Of a stretch of DNA of 64,000 bases, positions 10,278 through 22,300 are shown piece by piece. The translations under genes were made by a program, and so were the position numbers. The stretch covers positions 44,761,624 to 44,825,623 of the forward strand of contig CM055900.1 of the NCBI GenBank assembly GCA_029582155.1, given 5' to 3'. Position 1 is the first letter of the stretch, and each line of letters starts with the position of its first letter. A model generated the notes under the pieces. It was not told the origin of the DNA, did not search any database, and worked only from the letters and a program-made list of their open reading frames with translations. This DNA comes from Panopea generosa (taxonomy: Eukaryota > Mollusca > Bivalvia > Adapedonta > Hiatellidae).

Positions 10278-12363
10278 AATTCTAGCACAGAATGCATCCA
10301 AAAAGAAAAAGCAGAATTTAGCAAATAATGCATCGAAGAAAAAAAACAACAGACTCCAGCACAGAATGCATCCAATAAAAATTAGAATCTAGCATAGGGT
10401 CTTGGAGGAGGAAAGGGTATCTTTGTGGTTGGTAACAAAGCTGAAAAATGGTAAAGTATTTAATATTTAAACAATTTTTTTTTTAAAAAAAGATGGGCAT
10501 GGGGAGGTTCTTGGGATCGGTAACAAAGTTGAAATGTTGCAAAGCTTTTGATTTCATACAAAACAAAATAAAAAATAAATTGGCGAGGGGATTGGGGTGT
10601 GTGAGGGTCTTGGGGTCAGTAACAAAGTTGAAATGGGAACTGACAAATTATTTGATTGAATACAAAATGAAGTTTAAAAAAAAATGGAAGGCGGATGGGT
10701 GTCTCGGTTGCGCTCGAGCAGGTAGCCAAGTATATATGGGACAATGGTGCTGGCATTTTCAAGCATTGATATAAAGTATTTCCCATCTGTAATCTAGTTA
10801 TCAATCTGAAAACATTTACATATACAAAAAATCGTATAAATATGTAATAACGGCTTTGGGCTCCAGAGTGAATAAGATAATGTACCAAAAGTTCTAATGT
10901 TCTATATGATTATAGATACACAATAATAAAACAAAGGGAGAGCCAACGTTCGGTTGAAAATTAATATGACATAAGTACAAGTACCATAATACAAAAGTGA
11001 AACTAATGTCTATATAAACAATTTATACTTAAAATTTAGAGTTATGAGCCTAATTTTACCTCTTAACACTGATCTTTCGCCTTGAACTTTAAAAAAGCAG
11101 CCCTTCTATGGTACAAAATGACCCAGAGTATACACCCTTGTGCCAAGTAACAATCACATAATTGTAAGAATGCACGGTAAATCACAACTTGCACCAAATC
11201 TTTCAGTGGTAAGCTAAAATTCAGTTGAAAACGTATTTTAAACTATCACAAAACAATGATTTTGGTGGATAAAATCCAATGCAAATGTTAATGGAGTTAA
11301 TTGATTGTTTGTTTTTAAAAAAAAGAAGTAAATTCAGAAAGTGATGTTAACAGTTGATTTCATACGTAAAATGCCTATAAAAGTTCGATCTTCCGATATC
11401 TAATTTATAAATGTGCTACTGAAATTATATGTATAAAAGTCAGTAAACCTTGGTGAAACATATGCCCCAAACAATGGTGTGTTGCAAAAGTATATCTTTG
11501 ATGGAAAATACGTAACATTCATTGTACGATATCCGCAAGTAACTGGTAACTTTCCCGCTTGAATCTGTGGTGAGAAACAAATGACAATGAGACCAAATGT
11601 CGTATATCAAACACCATGATCCGGGTGGGATTCGAACCCATACATCTTGAATTGACAGCCAACCGCGCTACCGACTGAGCTTATCGGGCCCGGCTTAAAA
11701 GCAAAAACCTGAACAAGATTGTAACAAATTACAAGGTTAACCGATTCAAAACCGTAACTTTTGATCACAAAAACTGAATGTGTTATTTGTTCTTGTTATT
11801 TATATTTCAAACGCGTTTATCAAGAAAATATACATTGCTCTATGTGCTGAGTATACAAACATAAAAAAAATGCCAACAGTGTTCCACTTCAACTTGTTTG
11901 GTTATTTATATCAAATAGTTTCATTTCAAAAGTAGATACATGCATATCGTATAAGTTCAAATTAATTGACTCAATATTAAATATTCGGCCATCTGGCCTT
12001 TATCAAAATTGAAAATTCATTATTACAGATAGGTAACATTCATTTTAACGGGAAAACAATTGACGTTAAAATGGATGTTACATAGCTGTAATAAAAAATC
12101 AATTTGATAAAGGCCGGAAATTCAATAATGAGTGAATTAATTCATATGATTTATCTAAAATATATATCTACTTTATATTCACGATAAAATTGCTTAATTT
12201 CATACTGAGTCAATACGATTAAAGTATATGGTATCTATATTTTAGCAATATTTTCAAACAAATTACCTGATGCAGACAGTCCCGCAGACGAGGTAAAGCA
12301 GTACGATGTTACCTCGGACACACCAAGTACAGATAAAACGGCGAGGGCTATAAACACACCCAT
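7788..12363 (-). CDS. beta-microseminoprotein-like secreted protein
   Basis: Three exons join in phase: 12363-12267, 8292-8172 and 7911-7788 (stop TAA), giving 113 residues, close to the usual MSMB length. Residues 1-20 form a signal peptide (MGVFIALAVLSVLGVSEV). The mature part has ten cysteines at 22, 39, 59, 62, 64, 71, 72, 88, 98 and 110, in the MSMB/PSP94 order: two spaced Cys, the C-x2-C-x-C knot (CMNCTC), a CC pair, then three spaced Cys. The exon junction falls just after the CC pair. Known: MSMB-family proteins are small disulphide-rich secreted proteins of varied or unknown role. Inference: extracellular or body-fluid function. The start at 12363 is preferred over in-frame ATGs upstream, which sit too close to the TATA box. 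Intron 1 (3.97 kb) is packed with repeats. Exon 3 rests on cysteine spacing more than on identity. Confidence 0.8.
8780..9990 (+). pseudogene. LINE reverse transcriptase relic
   Basis: Broken frames encode pieces of a non-LTR reverse transcriptase in the right order: GFDANQQTYIVFGDIS and FDRVKQRGLLLKLKQNG near 8845-8945, WISYYLENRVQKAFVG near 8980, the GVPQGSVLG box at 9051-9077, a decayed catalytic box (LFSDN in place of FADD) near 9130, NWAKHWLANFNPNKT near 9220, and the C-terminal ALWNSIPLDFLKPSSL near 9810. Stops and frame changes separate them and the catalytic aspartate pair is lost, so it is dead. It lies in intron 1 of the MSMB-like gene. Confidence 0.85.
10185..10277. repeat. (TTA)n microsatellite
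   Basis: About 90 bp of TTA/TTG triplets in intron 1 of the MSMB-like gene. Confidence 0.95.
10390..10700. repeat. imperfect tandem repeat, ~105-bp unit
   Basis: Three units start near 10397, 10501 and 10602, each with GGGTCTTGG, then GGTAACAAAGTTGAAATG and an A-rich stretch. The G-rich part stands out from the surroundings. Confidence 0.7.
10701..11520. other. intron sequence, nothing recognised
   Basis: AT-rich part of intron 1 of the MSMB-like gene without a recognised repeat or exon. Confidence 0.5.
11525..11695 (-). repeat. tRNA-derived SINE, family 1
   Basis: The minus-strand head has a good A-box (GATAAGCTCAGTCGGTAGCG) and B-box (GGGTTCGAATCCCACC), then the body with TTGATATACGACATTTGG. 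It ends at the GCAAGTAACTGG segment, so the 3' third is missing. This is the best-preserved head in the window. Confidence 0.85.
11958..12148. mobile_element. hairpin MITE in intron 1 of the MSMB-like gene
   Basis: The two halves are near reverse complements: GGCCTTTATCAAAATTGA and TTACAGATAGGTAACATTC on the left against GATGTTACATAGCTGTAA and TCAATTTGATAAAGGCC on the right, around a ~15-bp centre (GGGAAAACAATTGAC). No coding capacity. It sits about 120 bp inside the intron. Confidence 0.8.
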
Positions 12364-12429
12364 GTCTACTACAGTGTCAACAGTTTGGTGAACAGACAAA
12401 AATGGCGACGTAAGCATGAGCTGAAGCAA

Positions 12430-12440
12430 CTTATATAAAC
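12430..12440 (-). promoter_or_regulatory. TATA box of the MSMB-like gene
   Basis: GTTTATATAAG on the minus strand lies about 68-75 nt before the chosen ATG (12363). A transcript starting 25-30 nt downstream would begin near 12405, so the ATGs at 12429 and 12417 would be left out. Confidence 0.55.
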
Positions 12441-13450
12441 TTCAAAACTGACAAAATGATAACAGCTTAAAAATTGTTATCATTTAAATATACATTTACA
12501 GTATCAAAAGTAATTACGCCAGTACAATTGACAACAACTGTGTATTAGACCTTCTGTGATATCCTGCGACCTTTAAAATAGTATCTTACTAAATGTATGT
12601 GAAAGAAACTACAACTATATGATTCCAGACGATTCATATCTCAATCAGCGCAAATGAACGACAGGAAACGGTATAAGCACCATTTAACAAAACACTGAAA
12701 TGACTAAATTGACAGATAAGAATGAGATTAGTAGCTATCTACGTATGACATATACCATTATCCAAATTGATGCAATCGACAACGCTCTATGTACAGTACA
12801 GATTGCTGTAAATTGTCTGTTTTTATATACCGTAAAGTTTATTCCGGTTTTGTTAAATAGTTAACATTCCATTGTGGCAAATGATTAAATCTGACCAATC
12901 TTTGTCGAAAACAAAGAGAGGAAACGTGTTTCCGTCGATCGCTGGCGGTGGCGATGTCGTCGTCGGCGTTGGCATCAACAACTCAGCGTTAGGTTTTGTG
13001 GTTTAAGTCTGTTAAACAGACACTAATTCTAACCAGTCAACAGTCATCATATATGGCCATAAATGTTAAGCATGTTCCTTTGTCCATACATATTTTGGAT
13101 GGCCATGGCCTCCGCCTCTACAGGTGATTTATAAAGCCTACAAAACGATATGGTGTGTGGGGTTTTTTTTTCAATTAGCGCCACGCAGTATTCTTATTGG
13201 TCTATGGATAAGTAACTTAGATTACAAAATATTAGATAAAATTTATTTTAGCTCTCTTTCTTTGAAATCGTTTTGCCTTAGTTTAAACATATTTTATCAC
13301 CAATATATTTATACATATGTATATTACAAGCAATTATACAAATCTTAAATATCTTATGTGGAGCACGCTAAAAAGTCACGTTAAGCTTAAAAGATGATTT
13401 TTCTGAAATGAATAGTGTAACTTTGAAAATCAAACCTTTATGTCATACAT
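12441..13450. other. intergenic, no gene seen
   Basis: Upstream flank of the MSMB-like gene. A more GC-rich patch near 12925-13120 (GGCGGTGGCGATGTCGTC) looks like part of a dispersed repeat, but its ends are not visible. Confidence 0.45.
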
Positions 13451-13452
13451 TG

Positions 13453-13675
13453 GTTTTGATTGATTGACTGAATATTTAGCGTCATTTTTGTGCCATCGAG
13501 GGCTAACAGATGATCAGTTATTTCCCACCCGAATCAGTGGTGAGAGACAAATGATAATAAGACGCAATGTCGTATATCAATCATCTCAGAGATTGTGGCC
13601 GAGCGGCGATTCGAACTCAAAACCACTAGATTTATAGTCAGATGCGTTACCGACTGAGCTAATCGTGCCCGGCTA
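13453..13675 (-). repeat. tRNA-derived SINE, family 1, near full length
   Basis: It runs from the tRNA head (GATTAGCTCAGTCGGTAACG, GAGTTCGAATCGCCGC on the minus strand) through the body to the GATTGATTGACTG tail. It shows the order used to name the other copies: head, TTGATATACGACATTGCGTC, CTGATTCGGGTGGGAAA, GCCATCGAGGGCTAACAG in plus-strand sense, tail. Confidence 0.9.
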
Positions 13676-13948
13676 AAACTTCGGAAATGTAATCAAAACA
13701 CCATATAAGTATTCAATTGTGAATCTAGAGAATATGTAATCTTATGATTTATATCATTTAACTGATACAATGTGGAATAACCAATTAAAATAATGATAAT
13801 CTTCTTTATCTCTCTTATTCCATTAATAAACGGAGATTCAAAGTGATATCATCATAAAACATATATACATGTGAAAATTTATATTATATACGAGAACAAT
13901 GAGAATGAATATTGATATATGATAAACTAAAACATAGTTTTAAAGTCT

Positions 13949-14127
13949 ATATAAAGCCTAAAAATACACGTGTTTCCGCTAACATGCCAAAAAAATGAGA
14001 CTTGGTAGATCGGAAATAGTTTTGTTTTTTTATTTTAGGTTATTTTTTTCCGAACTTTCCAGTCGTGGGTAAAAAATAGAGTTAGTCGGATTAGCAGAAA
14101 CACGGGTATTTTTAGGCCCTATATAGA
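13949..14127. mobile_element. small inverted-repeat element (MITE)
   Basis: Terminal inverted repeats of about 28 bp pair GCCTAAAAATACACGTGTTT at the left with AAACACGGGTATTTTTAGGC at the right; the arms extend to GCTAA/TTAGC inside. The ~110-bp core codes for nothing. Confidence 0.75.
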
Positions 14128-14649
14128 AAGTAAATAATTACAAATTTCGTTCCCATACACATGTTTAAAATTCTCTTAACGAAACGAAATATAGGAATAA
14201 TGTGTCAGGAATATAAGTATATATATATATATCCATCGTAATATTAGTTCTCTCAACAATACCTACACCGAAATCTTAAACGAAAACTATCTAATATAAA
14301 AAGTTATATTGTAGCATCAAGTTAACAGAACTCCGAACTGTAAACATGGTGAATACAGATCTCCATAAATAACTCATAATTACATAGCATATTATGTAAA
14401 GCAATAATCGATTTCCCATGAAAAATATCACATTGGCTATTGGTATCTTGATAGAAAATGTAACCATATATATCATTTCCAAAACGTGAGTTCAAACTAT
14501 GCCAAAAAATCAATTCGTTTATCATTTAAAAAATACAATACTTTGTTGGTGTACTTTATATCGCAAAGTTTACATGTATGTTCAAACTCTTCGAAAGTCA
14601 ACTGAGATATAATGGGAGCATAGCATTAACACTGTTCTATTGACTTTGG

Positions 14650-15730
14650 ATACTTCATACTCAAAGTCCGTAAGTAACTCTTTAAAATGGGACGTACCAC
14701 TTTAAATCTTAGGAATGCCAGTTCGCTCGTTCTACTGTCCCATCCGAAGATACATTTCTCCTTATTTTATCGTTTATGAGGTCTTTCCAAGAATATTTAC
14801 TGGGAAAAACGTAGGTTCATTTTCTTATATGATCTATTAACAGATGTATCAAATTTAAAATATGTGTAAATTATGATCCCAAGATGAGTATATTTATCGA
14901 CCGTATATATTTTATCATTTTTTATCAAAACCGCCATTATTAGTATTTGTCACATACAGGTACATCTAACATATTATCGAGACCCCTTTTTGATAGTAAT
15001 ACTAAAGTCATACCGTCCGCTGGACAGGAAAAACATTAATCGTTTATCCTGTAACCGCTTGCACTATCTGATAATGGATGTATTAACTGATCCATATAAC
15101 ATAAATACAGAAAGGATATTGCTTCGCCCTGTCTTGTGCCTTGCTTAATATTTAACCATTCTGACATACATGCATCGTCACCTATGTGTGTATAGTTATA
15201 CATATACATACTTATCTAAAAAAATTTGATAGTCAAGCCCATTTTATAACATTGATGAAAAGAACTCTTATGCCAAATTCTACCAAACGCTTACATAACA
15301 TCCTTAGATGCAACATAACGTTGACTTTTTTTTTGTTAAAGAAATAAATTAATTATCGCAATATGGATGAACTCATACCACGATCAATAACTGGTGTAAA
15401 TCCCCTCTGTAACTAAGAGCTCTGCCAATAACTCATAGAGATCTGTCAATATACTATCAAAAATGATACGTGCATATTGATGATAATATTATAGCCCAAT
15501 AACTGTTACCAAATCGTTAACCTGCAATGAGAAAATTATTATGTCTGATATCCTGTTCTTTTATAAAACAGTTAGTTTGTTTATCATAGGAAGCTGAACA
15601 TGTTCAGTGTTTGCAGTTGAAAATGAAGTGAAGTATTCGATTAAGAAATTAGATGTGTCTGTGTCAGTAAAATGTTACAACATCAACGGCATTGAGGATC
15701 GGGGACAGTGTCAGTTTTGGTGTTTATTTT
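14650..15730 (-). pseudogene. LINE reverse transcriptase relic, minus strand
   Basis: On the minus strand a GTRQGEA box (plus 15121-15140) is followed by a decayed block reading SDSASGYRIND, then CPADGMTLVLLSKRGLDNMLD, matching in order the region around the catalytic box of non-LTR reverse transcriptases. The catalytic FADD has become ADG. Many stops. The outer limits are approximate. Confidence 0.6.
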
Positions 15731-17480
15731 TGAAGTAATATCCGGCTGATTGGTGGTTTTAATGTTATTGAAAAAAACTTTTTTCTTTAGCAGTTTTGTT
15801 CAAATTATTAACCGTTTTCGTACATGTTTATTTTTTCCGTTCCAAGTTATTTGACGTTCGGATATCTTTTGTACGCTGTATGTCCCCTTTTCTAGTAGAG
15901 CTTCTACATTCGGGGTCATACCAAGGTGGCCATGAGTTACCAAGTGTGTATTAGTAGTTCAATGGGAAGTATCATTGAACATATTACAACATTCTTCTTC
16001 TCTGCATTCTGTGGATGATTAACGTCGCCTACATGTTAAGTTTTGTTTCTTTAAATGCATTCCAACGATTCCCCAAATGTTGTCCATAGTTGTATATGGC
16101 GATAATTACTCAGAGCCGTGTAGCATACTTCCATGTGTCCCTGACCTCTGTTTATAATTAGAATACAATAAACAATCGTTTAGCTCTGTTGTTAATGATG
16201 TATAAAACAGAGATAACTATTTAACCACTAGTGTTTTTCTATAATCGTGCAATAGTTTCCCTGTGACCTCAAGTGCCCTCTACATACATTTAACATACCC
16301 TATAAATGTTAAATTATCGTGCTGCTCCTTTTCTTGGATACCTTTTATCCTGATTAACAATATTTGGTCATTCAATGTATAATGCGTTGAATTAGTCGTA
16401 ACAAAGAATCGTTTTATTTGGGTGGCTTGAAATCAACTAATTAATATATTGTATAGTATAGTGTTTTATGTTTATATTTTATCTTGAGTACTGTTTAGTA
16501 AACTACTTTAAAGCATACGCTTTTATTGCTGGTGTATTATAAACTTAACTTAACATATATATCTTCTCTGCTGGAAACTAGAATAGATGCGTGAATGTCG
16601 ATTAACAGTATCAGTTACAATAACAAAGACGTTTTAAACGTTATATGCTATCAAAGTAAAGTAAAACATAAGCATGGCGGTGATACCAAGATGAGGTAAG
16701 TACGGTTAGGCCGACAGCACGGTTGGACAGCTCTGTTGTGAGGAGGGTCGAGGCTACATGGGGGTAACGAATTTTGGACGACTGTTGTTCGGGAGTAGTG
16801 AGAATACTTTTAATAGCGTGTTCGTCCCTATTGCCCTGCATGTTGGTGAACAGTGTATATAGCTGGACATTCTATTCACTAGTGCCAAGTAATGAACGAA
16901 TGTCCTAGCAACAAGTATGGTTGATTGTTTGCTATTTCGTAGCAAAGTAGACAACCATATATCTGTCTTTAGTTAAGTTGTGTTCTCTATTTGATGGAGT
17001 TTGGAATCTCAATGACGCTACAATTCCTCACTAGTCATGTTTAGACAATGGCAGCCTTTGTTGGAGAGCCTCGGTTTACTTGTTAAATTTGTATTAATTG
17101 CGTGGGTGGGGAGGGCAGACAGTGGAGTGGTCCTCAAGTTTGGGTTGATTTAATGTTATTTACGCCGTTTTTAAAAAAATATTGCTACGTCATTTTAATA
17201 TTATGTGTAGTAATTTTAGTATTTATATATTTACATACAATGTCCCCCACCGACATAGCTCATTGACACCATAAATACCTAGTTGTATCAGGTGTCCAGA
17301 AGCTGCATTTTATACACTCTTGTTTGATACCATATAGGGAGTCTCAGCTGCTGAAACAGTCAGTGTGTCCCATGTTCTGATAGTCATTGGAAAGAAGTAG
17401 TTTGTTATCTATCTCAGTGACTTCATTACGTCGTTTAGACTTCTTTTTTTAACTTGTGAAATAAGTCCTTACATAATAGA
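15731..17480. other. intergenic, no gene seen
   Basis: No exon chain could be supported on either strand. A less AT-rich block at 16650-16960 has overlapping minus frames but no family resemblance or splice logic. Confidence 0.45.
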
Positions 17481-17489
17481 CAAATCACG

Positions 17490-17640
17490 CTCGAAGTCTT
17501 CCTGGGTAGTACCAGAACCAAGGATGTGCGAAAAGGTTCTTGCTCAAGGACACCACACACAGCAGTGACGGAGGATCGAACCCACGGCCCTCCTATCATG
17601 GATTCGGTGTTCAAACACTAGACTGCAAGCTCCTCTTTAT
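17490..17640 (-). repeat. tRNA-derived SINE, family 3
   Basis: The minus-strand head has the B-box GTGGGTTCGATCCTCC, followed by CTGTGTGTGGTGTCCTTGAG and the ACTACCCAGGAAGACTT end. This family recurs at 18.7, 40.6, 52.3 and 63.3 kb. Confidence 0.8.
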
Positions 17641-17644
17641 ATAT

Positions 17645-18735
17645 CTGTATGTCTTTCTGTAGTTTATCATCTGTCTCAGTGACATAATTACATATCTGTA
17701 TGTCTGTCTGTAGTGTATCATCTGTCTCAGTGACATAATTACATATCTGTATGTCTTTCTGTAGTGTACCATATGTCTCAGTGACATAATTACATATCTG
17801 TATGTCTGTCTGCGGTTTATCATCTGTCTCAGTAACATAATAACATATCTGTATGTCTGTCTGTAGTTTATCATCTATCTCAGTAACATAATTACATATC
17901 TGTATGTCTGTCTGTAGTTTATCATCTGTCTCAGTGACATAATTACATATCTGTATGTCTGTTTGAGTTTGTTATGTCATCTGTCTCAATGACTTAATTA
18001 CATATTTATGTATGTCTCTAGTTTGTAATCTGTCCCAGTGACTTCGTTACATATATGTCTCTGTCTGCCTGTAGTTTGTCATCTGTCTAAGTGACATAAT
18101 TACATATCTATGTATGTCTGTAATTTGTTAACTGTCCCAGTGGCATAACAAGACATACTTCTGTTTGTAGTTTGGCATATATCTCAGTGACTCAGTTATA
18201 TATATATTAATTACATATCTCTGTCTGTATGTTGGTCTGTAGTTTGTCATCTGTCTCAATGACTTAATTACATATCTCTGTCTGTCTGTAGTTTGTCATT
18301 TGTCTCAGTGACTTAGTTACATATGTCTGTCTGTCTGCACCTCACAAGTGCGAAATGTGTACAGAATGGCATTGTGGGGTTAATTCCATTTTTTCACATT
18401 TTTCTTTTACTTTTTTTCACCTTTTTTCATCCTTTTTTAGTGTCATTAGGGTTGGATCTCAAGGTTTGCGACATTAGGGTTAGAAAGAAAATAGGTTTTG
18501 TTTTGTTTTATGGAAAAAAAAAATGTTTTATAACATATAAAAATCGCACCCCACAACATCACTTCCACCAGTCCGTCCGTCCGTCCGTCCGTCCGTCCGT
18601 CCGTCCGTCCGTCTGTCTGTCTGTCTATCTATCTGTCTTTCTGTAGTTTGTAATCTGTCTCAGTGACTTAATAACATATCTCTGTCCGTCTGTAGTCTGT
18701 AATCTGTCTCAGTGACTTAATGACATCTATGTATG
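17645..18735. repeat. 51-bp minisatellite, interrupted
   Basis: The unit is about 51 bp: ACATATCTGTATGTCTGTCT, GTAGTTTATCATCTG and TCTCAGTGACATAATT. Eight or more regular units run 17645-17990, with looser units to about 18330 and two more after an interruption at 18622-18735. Because 51 is a multiple of three, the minus strand reads as a repeating 17-residue peptide; this is a by-product, not a gene. Confidence 0.9.
18335..18626. repeat. insertion and (CCGT)n/(CTGT)n array inside the minisatellite
   Basis: Non-repeat sequence from about 18338 ends in a GTCC tetranucleotide array (18572-18611) passing into GTCT. CATTGTGGGGTTAATTCC near 18373 and CGCACCCCACAACATC near 18544 are roughly inverted. 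Confidence 0.7.
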
Positions 18736-18737
18736 TC

Positions 18738-18905
18738 TACTTCTTGTTGCTACTGGATCTCATTGTGGTGTTCATGGTGGCAGGTGCGGTGTAGATGCGG
18801 GTCCCATCCTCTGCCACGGCCATGTGTAGTGTCCTTGAGCAAAACACTTTATCCGCATATGCATAGTACATGTTATACCCAAGAATAATTCAAGGTGATT
18901 TGTCT
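18738..18905 (+). repeat. tRNA-derived SINE, family 3, weak head
   Basis: GGCCATGTGTAGTGTCCTTG, AGCAAAACACTTTATCCGC and a decayed end match family 3; the tRNA boxes at the left are poorly kept. Confidence 0.6.
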
Positions 18906-19092
18906 AAATTATAACGTCGTAACTTGTTTCTAGATAAATCTTAATTATCAAAGTGATTAAGACATTGTTTAAAAAAATGGCATTCTTCTTTATGTCGTAT
19001 GAACATTAGTTGTTTTATATATATAGTGTTTAACCTCTTTTTGCTATGTATAATTGTTGTTTTAAGACACTGATATAAACATTTGATTGTAC

Positions 19093-19100
19093 GATTATTA

Positions 19101-19149
<49 letters not shown>

Positions 19150-19170
19150 CTTTATCATTATATTATCATT

Positions 19171-19254
<84 letters not shown>

Positions 19255-19255
19255 T
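19093..19255. repeat. (TTA)n(CAT)n(TTA)n compound microsatellite
   Basis: About 160 bp of triplets in three blocks ends 100 bp before the SLC7A6OS start codon, so it lies in the promoter or 5' leader. Confidence 0.95.
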
Positions 19256-19355
19256 TTCTTTAGAAAAATTGCGCAACGACATTGAAATAACGTGAGACGA
19301 TATTGACTTTGATAATTCTGCTAAATGGTAGACCATACCTCAAAATAAAAAAAAT

Positions 19356-22300
19356 ATGGCTACAGTTGTCAGATTGAAACGTCGCAGAGACGAAGATCCG
19401 ATGGAAATTCTCTACTTAGCTTGTAAAAAACAACGACACCATGACAAAGAAAATAGTACAAATGTCTCATCAAATCTCGCAAATTTGTTTAAATTTGCAG
19501 GAACGGTAAACTCGAAGGTACGAAGACGTTTTTTATTGCAATTGGTTTTCGCGATTGTGAAATAATATTTGAAACATCCATACTGCTACCAAACTTATCG
19601 GACATACTTCCCGTAATATCTTGTAACACAAATGACAACTGAATTGATTATGTGAGTTATTTTTTTATTCGTTTGTGCAGTGTGGCAACCCTTAGTGCAA
19701 CTCCAGTCTATATGTAACAAAATCAGTTTTTGTTACACTAGGGGTTGACACCGCAATAACAGTTGTTACACTTAGCATATATGTGGTACATGTATTGACA
19801 TTTGATTATAAAACATGTTCGCTAAGTGTAATAATTATTTTTCAACTAAAGTTAATTTATCCCTGCTATGATGGTGGCATATTGTTTTCCATGTTCACCC
19901 ATCCGCACTCACGAATGGGTAGTTAAATGTCCATAGGGTTGAGGGTTAGACATTTTTTTGGACGGTTGAAAAAATATGTTGCTGTTTCTAGACACTTAAA
20001 ATAACTTTTATGTTGCTTTTTTTTTCTTTTATTACACAAGTAATAAGTTGATAACAACAATCCTTAGTGTAACAAAATAAGTATATGGATGTGATTTGAT
20101 GAGAAAATCATATTCCGAAGGTAAGTATATTTTTGTTACACTAAGGGTTGTTTATAACTGCAACCCTTAATGACATTGACCTTGACCGTGAAATCATGCA
20201 CACGCATCCATATATCAATGTCCTGAACATCTGTGTAACTTGCATTGGATGGAAAATAATGCCTGTAAGCGTTGACAGCGACTTTCTATTTTTAGTGACA
20301 TTGACCTTGACCCGAAAATCTTGACCTACGGATGGGCAAACAGTATGACGGACGGGCTTTAGAACCACTATATCCCCCTTCACCACATCACCTCACCGTC
20401 AATTTCAAGGCGGTTGCATAAACAATACATATCAGTATTAAACAGATAAATTGTGTTATTTGCCATAATATGTAGGGATACATCCATCTATATAGAGAAG
20501 ATGATTTCCTAAATTGTGTTACAGATTGTAACAATATGCCACATATCGTCCCTTAGTGTAACAAAAACTGATTTTATGACACTAAGGGTTGCGTTGTCAA
20601 CCCCTTATGTAACAAAAACTGACTTTGTTACACTGAGGGTTGCGGTATCAGCTCTAAGTGTAACAATTTTGTTACACTAAGGGTTGCCACAGTGCAGTCA
20701 TGTCTCGGCACTACCATCCCTTGCATATCAGATACCCTACAATCTGAAAAAAATGCTATAAATGTCTTAAAAAATAAATTAATTAATATGAATTAGGTAA
20801 AACTTTACATGGCGAGCAAATAGGTAGATATTCAAATTATGAAAATACAATACATGATTCTGTTTGACAGGATGCTCGTATATCTAAACCTGTGAGAGAA
20901 GCAATTAGAAAAGATAAATTGGAAAAGGAGTACAAACAACATCAAATTAACATCCTTGGAGAAGTAAAAAGCCAGTCAAGACTGCAAAAAAGACAGGTAT
21001 TCTGAATTAGTTTTTATTATTGACTTACATGTACGTTGCCATGTGCAAGGAACACATTGTCAAATACCCTTAACTATCCACGATTAAGAGTTATTATTTA
21101 ATTGTTTCGGGTCTCTAAAAGTTAAATGTCTCTAAATTGTTCCAACATCAACATTTTACATTAAAGACATAAAAATAAGACTCACAAAGATACCAATTTG
21201 AAATATAAACAGAGTATTATAAATAAAGGGTCACTCTTAAATGCTCAACATATTTCTGCCAGGCAGAGAGTTATGTAGGAGTGGTTAATGTACAACAGAT
21301 TTTTCTTTACCTGTCAGTTGTGGTACAGTGTTCTATAAATATACCATTACTAGGCTGCTGAAATGTTTACAATTAAGAGTGCACCTAATAAGGTCCTCCC
21401 TAGAATTTCACATTTTTGGCAGTTGGAGTCTTTTGGGTTATTTTTTTTCAAAAATACATATAACAAACACATTTTAGAAATATTTTTTTACCAATTAAAT
21501 GCAGCAATTAGTGACTGCATAATTTTGAAAAAGGGTTCTCTGATTTGTAGCATGTATATAATTACATAAAACCTGCAATAGAGCCATTTTGCATATGTTT
21601 TATCACAGTTGGGACTTTAAATGCTGACTCACAGCTGACGTTGGCTATGGGCGAGGAAATAATAAAATGCTTATTGTAAACATTTTTTTTTTACATTTAT
21701 GTTTTTGTGTGTATATATAGTATTATATACACATATATGGTAAGATGAATTTGAATAACATACATAAGAAATGATAATCAGATGTTTTCTTTAACAGCTG
21801 ATTTTCATTAAAAATAGAAGGATTAAAAATGGGACCGAGGCATCAACATATCGGTTAGGGAGCAGGACGTACTGCGATACAGATGGACTGATATGCTATG
21901 TGATGTGCTGCTAAATATTAGAAAACATTATTTTCTCATTGATATGTAACATTTTTATGGGTTGTTTTTAAATATTACAATGACTATTATAATTTGAAAC
22001 ATTGGTACAGTTGCTGAACTTTATTATTTCAATATATATTTGTTGACTGAAGGTGATAAATACTGTAGTATCGAAATCAATACTCCAAACATCAATTCAA
22101 AACATGATTGCTGACATGTTGTTCCACATTTTGTCGTTTACACAGAACAGTTTATTGTTTGATTTTATTTTTCCAGTTTTGTTCTCGTGTCTTTATTTAT
22201 ATATGCAAATCGAAATAAAAATGAATGCCAAACAGAGTTATTAACACAAATTTAGTATTCGTATACAAATTGAAATACAAAGCCGGAGCTCTTGAACAAA

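Noticed and set aside
17611..17874. 17-residue repeat protein on the minus strand
   Set aside because: The 51-bp unit is a multiple of three, so an open frame is automatic. There are no splice sites, and the frame breaks in later units.
17645..18330. CRISPR-like array
   Set aside because: The units are contiguous tandem repeats without unique spacers, in an intron-bearing animal genome.
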